DNA of 22,276 nucleotides from a virus. The notes beneath the pieces are model-generated. The model saw nothing but the letters and a program-made list of their open reading frames with translations. It had not been told where the DNA came from and ran no database searches. Location of the stretch: positions 1-22,276 of IMG/VR virus record IMGVR_UViG_3300049855_000165; one strand, written 5' to 3'. Below are positions 6,970 through 15,317 of the stretch, piece after piece; the stretch's first letter is position 1; each line of letters opens with the position of its first letter. The position numbers were made by a program, and so were the translations under genes.

Positions 6970-7812
6970 CTACTGTAGTGGGTTGCCGAGTAGATCCACT
7001 TCTTGGGCCGGAGCAACCTGCGGGGTGGCCCCGCCCATGAGTTCTTCCATGAGCTGGGCAGCGGAATCCTGATCCCCAGCCTCAGCCTCTTGGAGAGACT
7101 GCTCCCACTCGGGAGGAATGCCGCGGGGGAAACGAGCTTGTACTTGGGCGCGCAAATCTCCGCCCCCGCCTGCCGCGGGAGCAGCGGCATTGAGGCCGTA
7201 GAAGCCCATGCGGGATTGCTCGAACGCCGCGCGGTCTGCGGCTCTGTTTCCCGCAGGTGGAGGCGCTGCGCCGAACCAGGGCTTCTCGCCAGGACGGTAG
7301 GTAGGGTTCATCATCGCCTTCGAGTCCCAATCTTCCAGATCCCTTTGGAGGAGTTCCAGACGTCGAGTACGGTCTGCTTGGGAGATAGCGTTCGGGTCCC
7401 GGACGGGGCGTCGGTTTTTCTCCGCCGCCGAGTTGTACATGTCCGCTCGGGCGCGGTCTACTTCACTAGGGCCTTGGAGCATCTTGGCCCCATTCAGGAC
7501 ACCCTTGCCGAAGGATTCTAGGCCCCGCAAGCCCGTCGCGGCTTGGGCGTTTGTCTCCATGGCCTGATTGTGACGCTTGGATTCCCCGAGAGTGTCCGTG
7601 CGGTGCGCTGCGTTCGCGGAATCCTGCGCCATGAGGCGCGCTAGCCCCTGTTGCTGGAACTGTTGCTGCGCGGCTTGCTGCTCCTGTTGCGCGGCAATTT
7701 GGGCGCGCTTGACAGAGGCGTTGTCGATCGAGGCGACGAGTCCTTGGAGCCCCTGGCCGATCCCACCCGGAGTCGTGAGCGTGTTGAAGTTGATTCTGGG
7801 GGTAAAGGCCAT
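6970..7812 (-). CDS. Candidate internal virion protein, Gln/Ala-rich
   Basis: 280 residues. ATG 7812 follows AAGGAACC, which overlaps the stop of the gene before it. Residues about 30-65 form a Gln/Ala-rich helix predicted as coiled coil (AQQEQQAAQQQFQQQGLARL), and about 70-160 continue as charged helix. A Pro/Ala/Gly-rich linker (about 170-210) precedes a short acidic helical C-terminus (LQEAEAGDQDSAAQLMEEL). I recognise no family. It belongs to a block of three similar small proteins before the giant gene, and in P22-like phages this place is filled by ejection proteins (gp7, gp20, gp16), which supports an internal virion role by synteny only. Confidence 0.7.
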   Translation of the reverse strand: MAFTPRINFNTLTTPGGIGQGLQGLVASIDNASVKRAQIAAQQEQQAAQQQFQQQGLARLMAQDSANAAHRTDTLGESKRHNQAMETNAQAATGLRGLESFGKGVLNGAKMLQGPSEVDRARADMYNSAAEKNRRPVRDPNAISQADRTRRLELLQRDLEDWDSKAMMNPTYRPGEKPWFGAAPPPAGNRAADRAAFEQSRMGFYGLNAAAPAAGGGGDLRAQVQARFPRGIPPEWEQSLQEAEAGDQDSAAQLMEELMGGATPQVAPAQEVDLLGNPLQ

Positions 7813-7821
7813 GTGGGTTCC

Positions 7822-8589
7822 TTAGTTGTTAGCGTAGCGCACAGGTTGGGCCGAGCCTGCCCAGTTCGCATTTGAATAGCGTACTGGCTGGGTCGGGGTC
7901 TGCCCGCTTCGAGCCGCTTGTCCGCCGCCTCGTTGGCTCCAAGAGTCGACCGCTCCTCCACCCATCCCGGCCAGGCCACCGATCATCATGAGATCTTTGC
8001 CTGCGCCGGAGGCGAAGTCGAACTTGTTCTGGGCTTCCTGGTTGAGGCGTGCGAGTTGCTGCGCGAGCATCGCTTGACGCATGGCTTCCATGGACTGGAT
8101 GGAGTTGTACTGCCGCCCGAACTTCTGCTCCTGGACACCAAAGTCTGACAGCGCGCCAGACTGGCCTTGGCCGATACGGCGGAGCATTTGCTCGTCCCCC
8201 GCGAGGTTCTGTTGGCGCCCGAGGGCGGCTTCGCCACGCTGTGCGATGGGGGCTGCCCAGCTTTGAGCTGTCCCGCTCATCTGAGGGGTATGCGTGCCGG
8301 CACGTACCTGCGCGAGAGCTGCGTCGGAAGTCGCGGTATCTCCAGCCTGCCGGCCGTACGCAGGGGACATGTAGTCCGTGAGCGCGCCTTGCATTGCGTT
8401 GAGACGGTTCTGGCCAAGGTCTGCGTATTGCTGCGCGAACTCTCGGTTGGATCCTTGTTCACGCCCGTAGTAGTCGCCGAGTTGCTGGTTGTACCAGTCC
8501 TGAGCGTCCCCAAGGGCATGTTTCTGCTTCTGTGCGCCGTAGGCCCCGAGCCCCGCACCTACGCCTGCGCCGATTAGTCCCCAGACCAT
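7822..8589 (-). CDS. Candidate internal virion protein with N-terminal glycine-zipper segment
   Basis: The start is set at ATG 8589: GGAGG lies 8 nt before it, while the in-frame GTG at 8604 has no ribosome site and would overlap the previous gene. This gives 255 residues. The N-terminus (MVWGLIGAGVGAGLGAYGAQ) is a GxxxG glycine-zipper-like hydrophobic segment that could insert into membrane. A second hydrophobic Gly/Met stretch (DLMMIGGLAGMGGGAV) lies at about 200-218. Between them are Gln/Arg/Ala-rich helices with DWYNQQL, YYGREQ and long QQ-rich runs. The C-terminus has two copies of QPVRYxN (QPVRYSN and QPVRYAN). This composition is common in podovirus internal or ejection proteins, but the family is not identified. 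Confidence 0.7.
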   Translation of the reverse strand: MVWGLIGAGVGAGLGAYGAQKQKHALGDAQDWYNQQLGDYYGREQGSNREFAQQYADLGQNRLNAMQGALTDYMSPAYGRQAGDTATSDAALAQVRAGTHTPQMSGTAQSWAAPIAQRGEAALGRQQNLAGDEQMLRRIGQGQSGALSDFGVQEQKFGRQYNSIQSMEAMRQAMLAQQLARLNQEAQNKFDFASGAGKDLMMIGGLAGMGGGAVDSWSQRGGGQAARSGQTPTQPVRYSNANWAGSAQPVRYANN

Positions 8590-8590
8590 A

Positions 8591-9643
8591 TTACCACCCT
8601 CCACCGGACGTTTGATTGCCTCCGTACCAGGCGCTCAGACTGTTCCCGCGGTTCGGGTTACGGTTGATGGCGGCGCCAATTTGGCTGAGCCCTTGGCCCC
8701 ACACCTGAGACTGTTGTTGCTGCCCGAACTGGTCGAGAGCGCGCTGTTGCTGTCCTTGCGCGTACTGCCGGCCTTCCTGCGTTGTTGCGTTGTGGATGCC
8801 TTGCAGTGCGTTCGAGAGTTGCGCCGAATCCCCGATACCGTTCGAGTTGACAAGCCCGAGTAAATTGCCTCGTGCTTCTTGATCCCGCCCCTGGAAATCC
8901 GCGAGAGCTTGGTCGGCGTTAGACGAGGCTTGCACAGCTTGGGTGTCCCGGGCGCGGGTCACACCTTGCCGGCGCTCCGCATCTACCGACCCACCTTGGA
9001 GGCCCTGTGCGGCGGAGCCTTGTACGGAGCCGCGAAAGTTGTTGCCGAAGTCCTCTTGCACGTTGGCGAGGTCGTTTTGTAGGCGACTGTTGACGATATT
9101 ACGCTGCCACCCTTCGCGAGCAGGGTCTGCGAAGTAGGCTTGGATTTGCTGCTCCATTGCGGAGCGCTGGTTATTGTCCTGCTCTTGGCGGTAGGCCATC
9201 AGGAGTTCGTCTTGCGAGAGTGCGCTACCGTTCCCCTGCGCTACGCGCGCCTGTTGGAAGGTGCGAGAAGTGGGGTCGAGTGACCCAAGGTACTCCGTAG
9301 GGGCTTTCGCCGCCGCGGTTTTATTGCTCTGCGCCCAGAGGGCCTGGTCGGCCCGGTCCCGCTCTTGCGCGGCTTTGAACTTCTTGTACCCCGAAAGCGC
9401 GCGAGGAATTTGCGACAGCCCCCCAGTCGCGAACCCCGCCGCATTGGCCCCGCTCGGGCGGAGATCTTGGCGCATGTTTTGGCGGACAAAATCGTCGCCT
9501 CGCATTCCCGGAGTGTACGTGTACCCGCCCATAGGGTTCGAGGTCGAACCACCGATCGTGCGAGTAGGCCCCGGGGTATATCCTCCTCCCCCTTGGGTAG
9601 TAGTGAGCCAGTCGTTGTAGGATTGGTTATCGTAGGTAGGCAT
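8591..9643 (-). CDS. Candidate internal virion protein, Gln/Ser/Gly-rich
   Basis: 350 residues. The ATG overlaps the upstream stop by one base (TAATG at 9645-9641), so translation is probably coupled to the tail-fibre gene; GGAG lies about 11 nt upstream. Residues 1-60 are Gly/Thr/Tyr-rich and probably flexible. About 65-330 are Gln/Ala/Arg/Asn-rich helices (for example SAMEQQIQAYFADPAREGW and long QQQ runs near 295-310). The C-terminus is Asn/Gly-rich. No enzyme or known domain is visible. Its composition resembles the two following genes, which suggests that the three act together as small internal or ejection components; synteny is the main support. Confidence 0.7.
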   Translation of the reverse strand: MPTYDNQSYNDWLTTTQGGGGYTPGPTRTIGGSTSNPMGGYTYTPGMRGDDFVRQNMRQDLRPSGANAAGFATGGLSQIPRALSGYKKFKAAQERDRADQALWAQSNKTAAAKAPTEYLGSLDPTSRTFQQARVAQGNGSALSQDELLMAYRQEQDNNQRSAMEQQIQAYFADPAREGWQRNIVNSRLQNDLANVQEDFGNNFRGSVQGSAAQGLQGGSVDAERRQGVTRARDTQAVQASSNADQALADFQGRDQEARGNLLGLVNSNGIGDSAQLSNALQGIHNATTQEGRQYAQGQQQRALDQFGQQQQSQVWGQGLSQIGAAINRNPNRGNSLSAWYGGNQTSGGGW

Positions 9644-11223
9644 TAGAATTCGATCTCCACGCGCCCTGCGGCGCCTGCAAATCCGAGAGTATACCCTGTA
9701 CTGCCGCCTCCGCCTGGAGCTTCACCCGCAGAGCCCGCCCCCGGGAAGGCTTGCCGGCCTCCCGAACCCCCTTGCGGGGAAGATCCACCGTAAGCCGTTC
9801 GCTGCGCATCTATGTTGGTGTTGTCGTGGTAAGTTTGGCTCCCCGCGCCCCCGTTGATTCCAAATCCTGTCACAGAGGCGTCGAAAGAATACGTGCCCCC
9901 GAGTCCCGTGGTGTCTCCGCGTACGCCCCCCGTGGCGAGCATTAAAGAGGTAGCTCCCCGGAGAAGCTGCGAACTCCCCCCGGTCGAACTTAGCGCGCCG
10001 CCCGCCCCGACAGTGACGGTGAGGCTCTCTGCTGGGGTCACAGTGATAGTCGCTTCCGCGTACGCGCCGCCACCTCCACCCTGGCCAGTTGTAGCATTAG
10101 CGAGACTTACACCTCCCCCGCCCCCGCCCCACATGCGAACGCGAGCCTTTGTCACCCCGGCTGGGACCACCCAAGACGTCGTCCCGGCAGCAGTAAACTG
10201 AGCGCGAGACGAGAAAGCCGCCGTGATGGTGCGGGCAGTTTGAAGGTTAATGGCATCTGTTTCCGCCACGGGGTTCGCCACAGCGGTGATGCGTTGACTG
10301 CCCATATTGAGCGCCCCCGTCATCGCGACCGAGCCATCAATACTTAGTTTTACGTCTATCTGGCTTTTATTTACCGCGTCCGTTGACGCGGTACCGACCG
10401 CGAGCCCAGTAATCTTGTTCGCTCCCATCGGTAAATTTGCCGCCATGGGGGTCGTCCCATCCAGGCGCATGTAGTACGCTTGCAGCGCATTCCAGACTGC
10501 GGTGTAGGCGTTGAACTGGTTGACTGTCACGGCGTCTTGCGCTGACACGCCGTCCGCGACGTTAGTAAGTTTGAAACCCCCCATCGACTGTGCGGCAGTG
10601 AAAGGGACCGTACCAGTACGGCGGATAAGATCCGCTGTAGCCCCGATACCCGTAGCTAAAGCCACCCGAGCTGTGGCTTCCTCTTGTAACGCCGCTTCGA
10701 CTTGCACCGCAGTGAAAAAGCCCCCGGCGTCGTTGATCGCGATGAGACTCGCCCCCTCGGTAGGAGAAACCGTCTGTAGGCGAGATAGAAGCCCCGCTCC
10801 GCTTTCAAACGCGGCAACCGTGACGACATTCCCCGCCGCTTGCGCCGCGATGGTGACCCGGAGGAAGCCGCCCGAGTTTGACACCGTCACAGCGGAAGTC
10901 GCTAGCTTAGTATCATTAACGAAGACGAAGACATTTGAGGAGTTGAATGCGGCAACGTAAACTATGGTGGTGGTGAAAGCGGTCTGTGACACCGTAGCGG
11001 TAAAGTCCTGCGTTCCTGCCAAAGCCTGGGAAGTCGACTGGGCGAAATTGACTAGGGTACCGCTTGACGTGGTGATGCCACGGAGACGCAGAACAACTTG
11101 GTTGACGACATTGATGAGTGCGTTTAGCTCCGCGTCCGTTCCGAGAGCACTAGGGGCGTCGAGCCCGTTGTTGGCATCACGAAGGAAGTTTGTGATACGG
11201 GCGGCATAGGGGGGCTGGGCCAT
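9643..11223 (-). CDS. Tail fibre with glycine-rich C-terminal adhesin domain
   Basis: 526 residues; ATG 11223 with TAAGG 8 nt upstream. The N-terminal part (about 1-150) is beta-rich and likely virion-attached. Residues 213-329 hold three imperfect repeats of the fibre-shaft motif: SMGGFKLTNVADG..AQDAV, PMGANKITGLAVG..STDAV and NMGSQRITAVANP..ETDAI, common in trimeric phage fibres. From about 340 a strand (TSWVVPAGVTKARVRMWG) leads into a Gly-rich domain with GGGGGG and GGGGG runs, AYAEATITVTPAESLTVTVG, and a final RVEIEF strand. This matches known glycine-rich phage adhesin domains that present receptor-binding loops. It is probably the host-recognition fibre and may act beside the propeller protein encoded upstream. 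A 38-nt pyrimidine-rich gap precedes it. Confidence 0.85.
   Translation of the reverse strand: MAQPPYAARITNFLRDANNGLDAPSALGTDAELNALINVVNQVVLRLRGITTSSGTLVNFAQSTSQALAGTQDFTATVSQTAFTTTIVYVAAFNSSNVFVFVNDTKLATSAVTVSNSGGFLRVTIAAQAAGNVVTVAAFESGAGLLSRLQTVSPTEGASLIAINDAGGFFTAVQVEAALQEEATARVALATGIGATADLIRRTGTVPFTAAQSMGGFKLTNVADGVSAQDAVTVNQFNAYTAVWNALQAYYMRLDGTTPMAANLPMGANKITGLAVGTASTDAVNKSQIDVKLSIDGSVAMTGALNMGSQRITAVANPVAETDAINLQTARTITAAFSSRAQFTAAGTTSWVVPAGVTKARVRMWGGGGGGVSLANATTGQGGGGGAYAEATITVTPAESLTVTVGAGGALSSTGGSSQLLRGATSLMLATGGVRGDTTGLGGTYSFDASVTGFGINGGAGSQTYHDNTNIDAQRTAYGGSSPQGGSGGRQAFPGAGSAGEAPGGGGSTGYTLGFAGAAGRVEIEF
10237..10587 (-). repeat. Three imperfect tail-fibre shaft repeats (MGxxKIT...DAV)
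   Basis: Codons 213-329 of the tail-fibre gene hold three units spaced by about 40-50 residues, each reading MG-x2-(K/R)-(L/I)-T-x2-A, then a (Q/T)DA(V/I) end. Such units occur in trimeric phage fibre shafts. Confidence 0.7.
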
Positions 11224-11261
11224 CGGGGTACCTTAGTGGAAGGAAGAGGAAATGGAAGGGG

Positions 11262-13079
11262 TTACCCGGGGGAAGTCATGACGTGGTTCGCCCCGCCAGA
11301 AACTGAAACCGCGACGAAGGTCCCGTTTCCATAGCACACATTACGCCACGCAGAACCGACGATGGGGAAGAGGGACCAGTTCACCCCGTCGGAAGAAACA
11401 ACCCCTTGCGTCCCAAGATACGAGGGGGCGACAAATGCGCCATTGCCGTAGCAAATACAAGTGCCGTCTGACGCTGTCACTGGAGTCACTTGCACGGTCC
11501 AAGTGACCCCGTCCGTGGAAGTCATAACGCGCGAGGCGCCGCTTGCGCCTGCGACGGCCGCAAATCGCCCGTTGCCATAGTCGAGGCAGTACCAGTCGCT
11601 ATCTAAGGGCGTGGCTCGGGAGGTCCAATTTATCCCATCCGGAGAAGTCATGACCCGGTTACCAGTCCCGGTGAACGAAACCGCCACGAACAGCCCGATA
11701 CCGTAGGTGACGTAGATCCACCCCTTGTCTGTTGGATGGCTTCTCCGGGTCCAGGTTACCCCGTCAGGTGAAGTCATGACGCCGGACAGCCCGCCGTCGT
11801 CCGCCACCGCGACAAACAGCCCGTTGCCATAAGCCACACTCCGCCATTTCAGGGACGCGGGGGCAGTTCTCTGAGTCCAGGTTATCCCATCGGGCGAGGT
11901 CATGATCTTGCCAGACCCGCCCTGAAAGGCGACAGCGACGAACAACCCGCCCCCGTAACACACCCCGTGCCAGTCATCTCCTGACGCACTCACCCGCGAG
12001 GTCCAGGTTATCCCGTCGGGCGAGGTCATGACGCGGTTAGTCGAAGACCCGTTCACCGCAACTGCGACGAATAGCCCATTGCCGTAACAAACGCTGTGCC
12101 AGCCGATATCCACTGGGGTAGTTCGCAGCGTCCAGGTGCGAGTGATCCCCCCGCCAATTGTCGGCACAGTAATAGTCGGCGCCCCCGGAGGGGGTAAAGG
12201 AGTGACATCTTGGATCGTCTCTGAGGTGTAGTAAGGAGTAGTGGTGTGGAGCATCCAAGCGGACACCTTCGGGGCCGCAGTTTGGAGTCTTTGAGATACC
12301 GAGTCCCAGACCCCATAGAGGGGGCCAGAAAATTCCGGCCCGGCGTTTCCCGGCGTACTGTCGGCGAAGCCAAACCAGATCTTCCCTGCCCCAACTACCA
12401 CCATATCCGTAAACTCGACCTCGGATTTGCCGTAGTCTTGCACCCATACAGGGGAAGTGGGGGAGGCGATGCTGAAGCGAACCACGCGGTGCCGGTTGAG
12501 GCAGTACAAATCCGCCCCATCGACAGCCGCCCGCAGCACTTCCCGGCAGTTTGGGGCCTCAAACGAGCCCTCGTAGACGAGAGTTGTCGGCGTCACAGTG
12601 AAGACCGCCATCTTCCCCCGCTTGCCATCGAAGACATATAGAGTGCCGCCAAAGAACGCCGCCGCCGTCGACTCGCTTAAAATGCCTGTAAACGTAGCGA
12701 GGACGGCCCCGCCTGCAGTCTGCAGACGGACCCCACCATTGGCCGTAGGAGCAATCAGATTCCCGCCAGAGTAGAAAATCCAACGGTTCGCCCCGGTATC
12801 AAAGACCGACTCCGCGGTAATCACCGGGTTCGCCGCCGCGGAGAGAGTTGTGATTCCTTTCGGGGTCAGGACATAGTAGGCGGATGGAGCACCGTCGCTC
12901 GCGATATCTAAGGGCTGCGCGGTTAGTTGCGCCGACACCCCGGTAAAGTTTATCGCCGAGCCCGGGGTCGCGATCAGGATACGCTTGTAACCTCCTCCGC
13001 ACGCCGCGTACGTCGAACCGTGCTTCGTCAGCCTGTCAATGTAGGCGAAAGACTTGTCGATGGTTTGGGTAGTGGCCAT
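11262..13079 (-). CDS. Tail protein with C-terminal seven-bladed beta-propeller; candidate receptor-binding protein
   Basis: 605 residues; ATG overlaps the previous stop as TAATG. Residues 1-300 are beta-rich and may contain another, degenerate propeller or a virion-anchoring domain. A Pro-rich hinge (VTPLPPPGAP, about 292-301) follows. Residues 313-605 hold seven repeats of about 42 residues with the pattern W..V.YGNGLFVAV..., then VMTSPDGITWT. The SPDGITW turn resembles a shortened Asp-box, found in sialidase-like and other propellers. The protein ends at MTSPG in repeat 7, and the missing last strand is supplied by TRTWTLR before repeat 1, so the ring closes by velcro. Between the nozzle-like protein and the fibre, it is probably a tail spike, fibre or receptor-binding component. 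No catalytic residues can be assigned. Confidence 0.8.
   Translation of the reverse strand: MATTQTIDKSFAYIDRLTKHGSTYAACGGGYKRILIATPGSAINFTGVSAQLTAQPLDIASDGAPSAYYVLTPKGITTLSAAANPVITAESVFDTGANRWIFYSGGNLIAPTANGGVRLQTAGGAVLATFTGILSESTAAAFFGGTLYVFDGKRGKMAVFTVTPTTLVYEGSFEAPNCREVLRAAVDGADLYCLNRHRVVRFSIASPTSPVWVQDYGKSEVEFTDMVVVGAGKIWFGFADSTPGNAGPEFSGPLYGVWDSVSQRLQTAAPKVSAWMLHTTTPYYTSETIQDVTPLPPPGAPTITVPTIGGGITRTWTLRTTPVDIGWHSVCYGNGLFVAVAVNGSSTNRVMTSPDGITWTSRVSASGDDWHGVCYGGGLFVAVAFQGGSGKIMTSPDGITWTQRTAPASLKWRSVAYGNGLFVAVADDGGLSGVMTSPDGVTWTRRSHPTDKGWIYVTYGIGLFVAVSFTGTGNRVMTSPDGINWTSRATPLDSDWYCLDYGNGRFAAVAGASGASRVMTSTDGVTWTVQVTPVTASDGTCICYGNGAFVAPSYLGTQGVVSSDGVNWSLFPIVGSAWRNVCYGNGTFVAVSVSGGANHVMTSPG
11265..12143 (-). 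repeat. Seven propeller-blade repeats (about 126 nt each)
   Basis: Blades start at about residues 319, 362, 404, 446, 488, 530 and 571, with lengths 43, 42, 42, 42, 42, 41 and 35. Blades 5 and 6 have diverged most (STDGVTWT, SSDGVNWS). Blade 7 is short and is completed by the strand at 313-319. Confidence 0.85.
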
Positions 13080-14560
13080 TAGATCCCTGTCTGCCCGACG
13101 TTGAAGTCGAGGATAAAGCGGTGCAACTCGAAAGGGTTCGCCGTTCCGCCCGCGCCTACCGTACCAGTGAAACGGAACGAAGGGGCTTCGCTGTTCTCAA
13201 GGACTGGAATGTCTACCAAGCTCGCGGTACTCCCGTCAATGGTCGCGACATGATCAACGAGAGTGCGGTCGCGGAAGTCGGGGAGGCACTTGATGGCGGC
13301 TACGCCGGAACCCGAGACGTTGATTCGGGTAACGTACTTCCACTTCCCGGGCGCCCCGAGGTCGAGGGGCGAGGTGTCAACTATAAAAGTCGACCCGTCG
13401 TTGTACCCCACCTCGAAGCGATACACATCTGTCCCACTACGGACGTAAAGTTCCCCGAGATGTTCTGTCACCGCGTCCACGGAAACAGGCAAGGTGTAAT
13501 GGGTCCACCCCTTGGTCTTCGAGGTCGGAGACGCCATGTAGCGCCAGCACTCGTCGCCGAAGAAACAGAGGTACGCAGACTGAGACTGCGACCACACCGC
13601 AAGGGGGGCCACGCCGGAAAGCTGCTTAGTACCGGGCGCGATTGGCGCGCCAATATCCCCGTCCTGGAGTTGGCCCGTAATTCCGGACCGACGGAGGGAA
13701 GAGAAAGTGCCGCGCGCAAGGTAGAAAAGATCCCCGCGTACGTTGACGGCGGAACCCGGGTACTGTACCCCTGGCCCGCTCAGCACGCGCACAAGGCGGT
13801 GGAGAGCGGGGTCAGGGTGCATTTCCCAAAGCTGTACGGAATCGGAGAAGAGGACCGCAAGCATGCCGTCGTAGAAAGATAAACCTTGGATAGTGCGGTC
13901 ACCTGTCGCGTGGCGGATCACGGGCAAGAAACCCGCGTCCGCTTCCGCGGCCCAGTCCCCGACGCCATTCACCGTGGAGCAGAATCGCACCGCCCCGTTC
14001 GTGTTATCTATCGCGCACATCTTCTCCTGGATCTTGAGGAGAGTCGTTCCAGGGGTGAAGGGGGTATCAACCTTGGTGTCGACCGGGTCGTTCGAGGGTA
14101 CGTAGGAAGGTGGAGGAGCACCGTTCACAGTGGGGGTAGGAGTGTCAACAATCCAGTGGATCTCGTGGGCGCCGGTGCTTCGCCGGATCACCAGAACTGG
14201 GTAGATACCAATCGCGCTATCTGCGTCCCAGCTCGAAACCGAAGTAACCGCCACTACGCTATTCAGAGCATAGATCGTGCCATCTCCGACCATGTCGTAG
14301 GTGATCGGGACGGTAGCTTGCACCGAGGAGGGTTTTGAGTGCCCCGCCGCCATCGCGCAGCGTAGGCGCCCGCCGACGGAATAGAGGCCCACGGAATCAG
14401 CGTCGACCACAGCCACCTTGCGTAGCCCGCGGCGTTCGCGGATCATACCGTCAGTTTCTAGGTCGACATTGTCCCCGAGCAAAAAAGACTTTGGGTCTGA
14501 TGCATCCGAGTCATTGCGTAGGTCAACCCCCGTCCAGGGGCCGAAAGCGCGCGTAGGCAT
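13079..14560 (-). CDS. Tail nozzle / packaged-DNA stabilisation protein (P22 gp10 / T7 gp12-like)
   Basis: 493 residues; ATG 14560 follows AAAGGACCCCG. The N-terminal segment has the family signature of a Gly-Val-x-x-Arg start followed by LLGDNVDLETDGMIRERRGL (a variant of NV...G.L..R.G), typical of podovirus tail-nozzle and P22 gp10-like packaged-DNA stabilisation proteins. Later strands with AVWSQSQSAYLCFF, GWTHYTLP and GELYVRSGTDVYRFE fit the beta-propeller body of that family. In virions it sits below the adaptor ring and closes or extends the tail channel. The gene immediately follows the adaptor gene, as in P22 (gp4 then gp10). Length is close to the 470-residue P22 protein. A precise family assignment would need a profile search. 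Confidence 0.78.
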   Translation of the reverse strand: MPTRAFGPWTGVDLRNDSDASDPKSFLLGDNVDLETDGMIRERRGLRKVAVVDADSVGLYSVGGRLRCAMAAGHSKPSSVQATVPITYDMVGDGTIYALNSVVAVTSVSSWDADSAIGIYPVLVIRRSTGAHEIHWIVDTPTPTVNGAPPPSYVPSNDPVDTKVDTPFTPGTTLLKIQEKMCAIDNTNGAVRFCSTVNGVGDWAAEADAGFLPVIRHATGDRTIQGLSFYDGMLAVLFSDSVQLWEMHPDPALHRLVRVLSGPGVQYPGSAVNVRGDLFYLARGTFSSLRRSGITGQLQDGDIGAPIAPGTKQLSGVAPLAVWSQSQSAYLCFFGDECWRYMASPTSKTKGWTHYTLPVSVDAVTEHLGELYVRSGTDVYRFEVGYNDGSTFIVDTSPLDLGAPGKWKYVTRINVSGSGVAAIKCLPDFRDRTLVDHVATIDGSTASLVDIPVLENSEAPSFRFTGTVGAGGTANPFELHRFILDFNVGQTGI

Positions 14561-14569
14561 CGGGGTCCT

Positions 14570-15307
14570 TTAGAGGGGCGGAAAGCCGGGCGGGTTCCAA
14601 GATTCATCCCAAGCGTAGTTCTGGCGCGAGCCAGCTTCTCCGTCTTGGGGCATGCACCTCGCGCTGGTATCGCCGCCCATGATGACACTGCCAGCCTCAG
14701 TCTGGGACGCCGCCACGTCGCGCAAGTAGGCGAGGTGGGAGTCCTTCATGTCCTGAGTAACTGGGAGGCCGATGCGGGGGCGGGCGTGGATCTCAGCGCG
14801 CTGAATGAGGGCTTCCCCATCCACGGACGCGAGGTCTTCGTCGTTCACGAGGGCAGAGGCGCGGAGATAGCCGTCTAAGCGGAGCTGGTCCCACGACGCC
14901 ACAAGGGGCGCGGGAGTGATGTTGAGGACTTCGTTGTCGTACCAATACCAGAAGGGGCGACCGCTTGTCACTGCTGACCCTGCGTTACGCTGGCGCTGAG
15001 AAGGCGCCGCGTTGAGGGGGTAGAACTTGAGGGTGGAGGCGTTGCGGACAAAGACGTCTAAGATGCGGCCCGGATCCAGGTCGTCGGGGAAGTCGTAGGT
15101 GTCTACGGCGTCCGTGAGGGTGATGGTCCGTGTCGCGGAAAGGCGCAGCCAGGGGGCTTTCAATTCGAGTTCCCGCTGGGAGCGCCGGATCATCTGGTCG
15201 ACAATTTGAAGCGCACGCGCTCCACGGTCCCCGTTGGTGTTGAGCGTGCACGCGGCAAACACGCCCGCGCGCACTTCAGCCAGAGTCATCGGGGCCGGGA
15301 GAGACAT
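14570..15307 (-). CDS. Head-to-tail adaptor protein (P22 gp4 / T7 gp11-like)
   Basis: 245 residues; ATG 15307 has AAGGAATAGACC upstream, 10 nt after the previous stop. The N-terminal helix region (ALQIVDQMIRRSQRELELKAPWL) followed by a strand pair (SATRTITLTDAVDTYDFPDD) and LDPGRILDVFV is the usual start of podovirus adaptors that form a dodecameric ring under the portal. The middle shows PFWYWYDNEVLNITPAP, also common in this family, and a C-terminal helical segment (DMKDSHLAYLRDVAASQ). Position between a head-region gene and a gp10-like gene supports the call. The C-terminal tail is Trp/Pro-rich and may contact the nozzle protein. Confidence 0.78.
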   Translation of the reverse strand: MSLPAPMTLAEVRAGVFAACTLNTNGDRGARALQIVDQMIRRSQRELELKAPWLRLSATRTITLTDAVDTYDFPDDLDPGRILDVFVRNASTLKFYPLNAAPSQRQRNAGSAVTSGRPFWYWYDNEVLNITPAPLVASWDQLRLDGYLRASALVNDEDLASVDGEALIQRAEIHARPRIGLPVTQDMKDSHLAYLRDVAASQTEAGSVIMGGDTSARCMPQDGEAGSRQNYAWDESWNPPGFPPL

Positions 15308-15317
15308 GGTCTATTCC

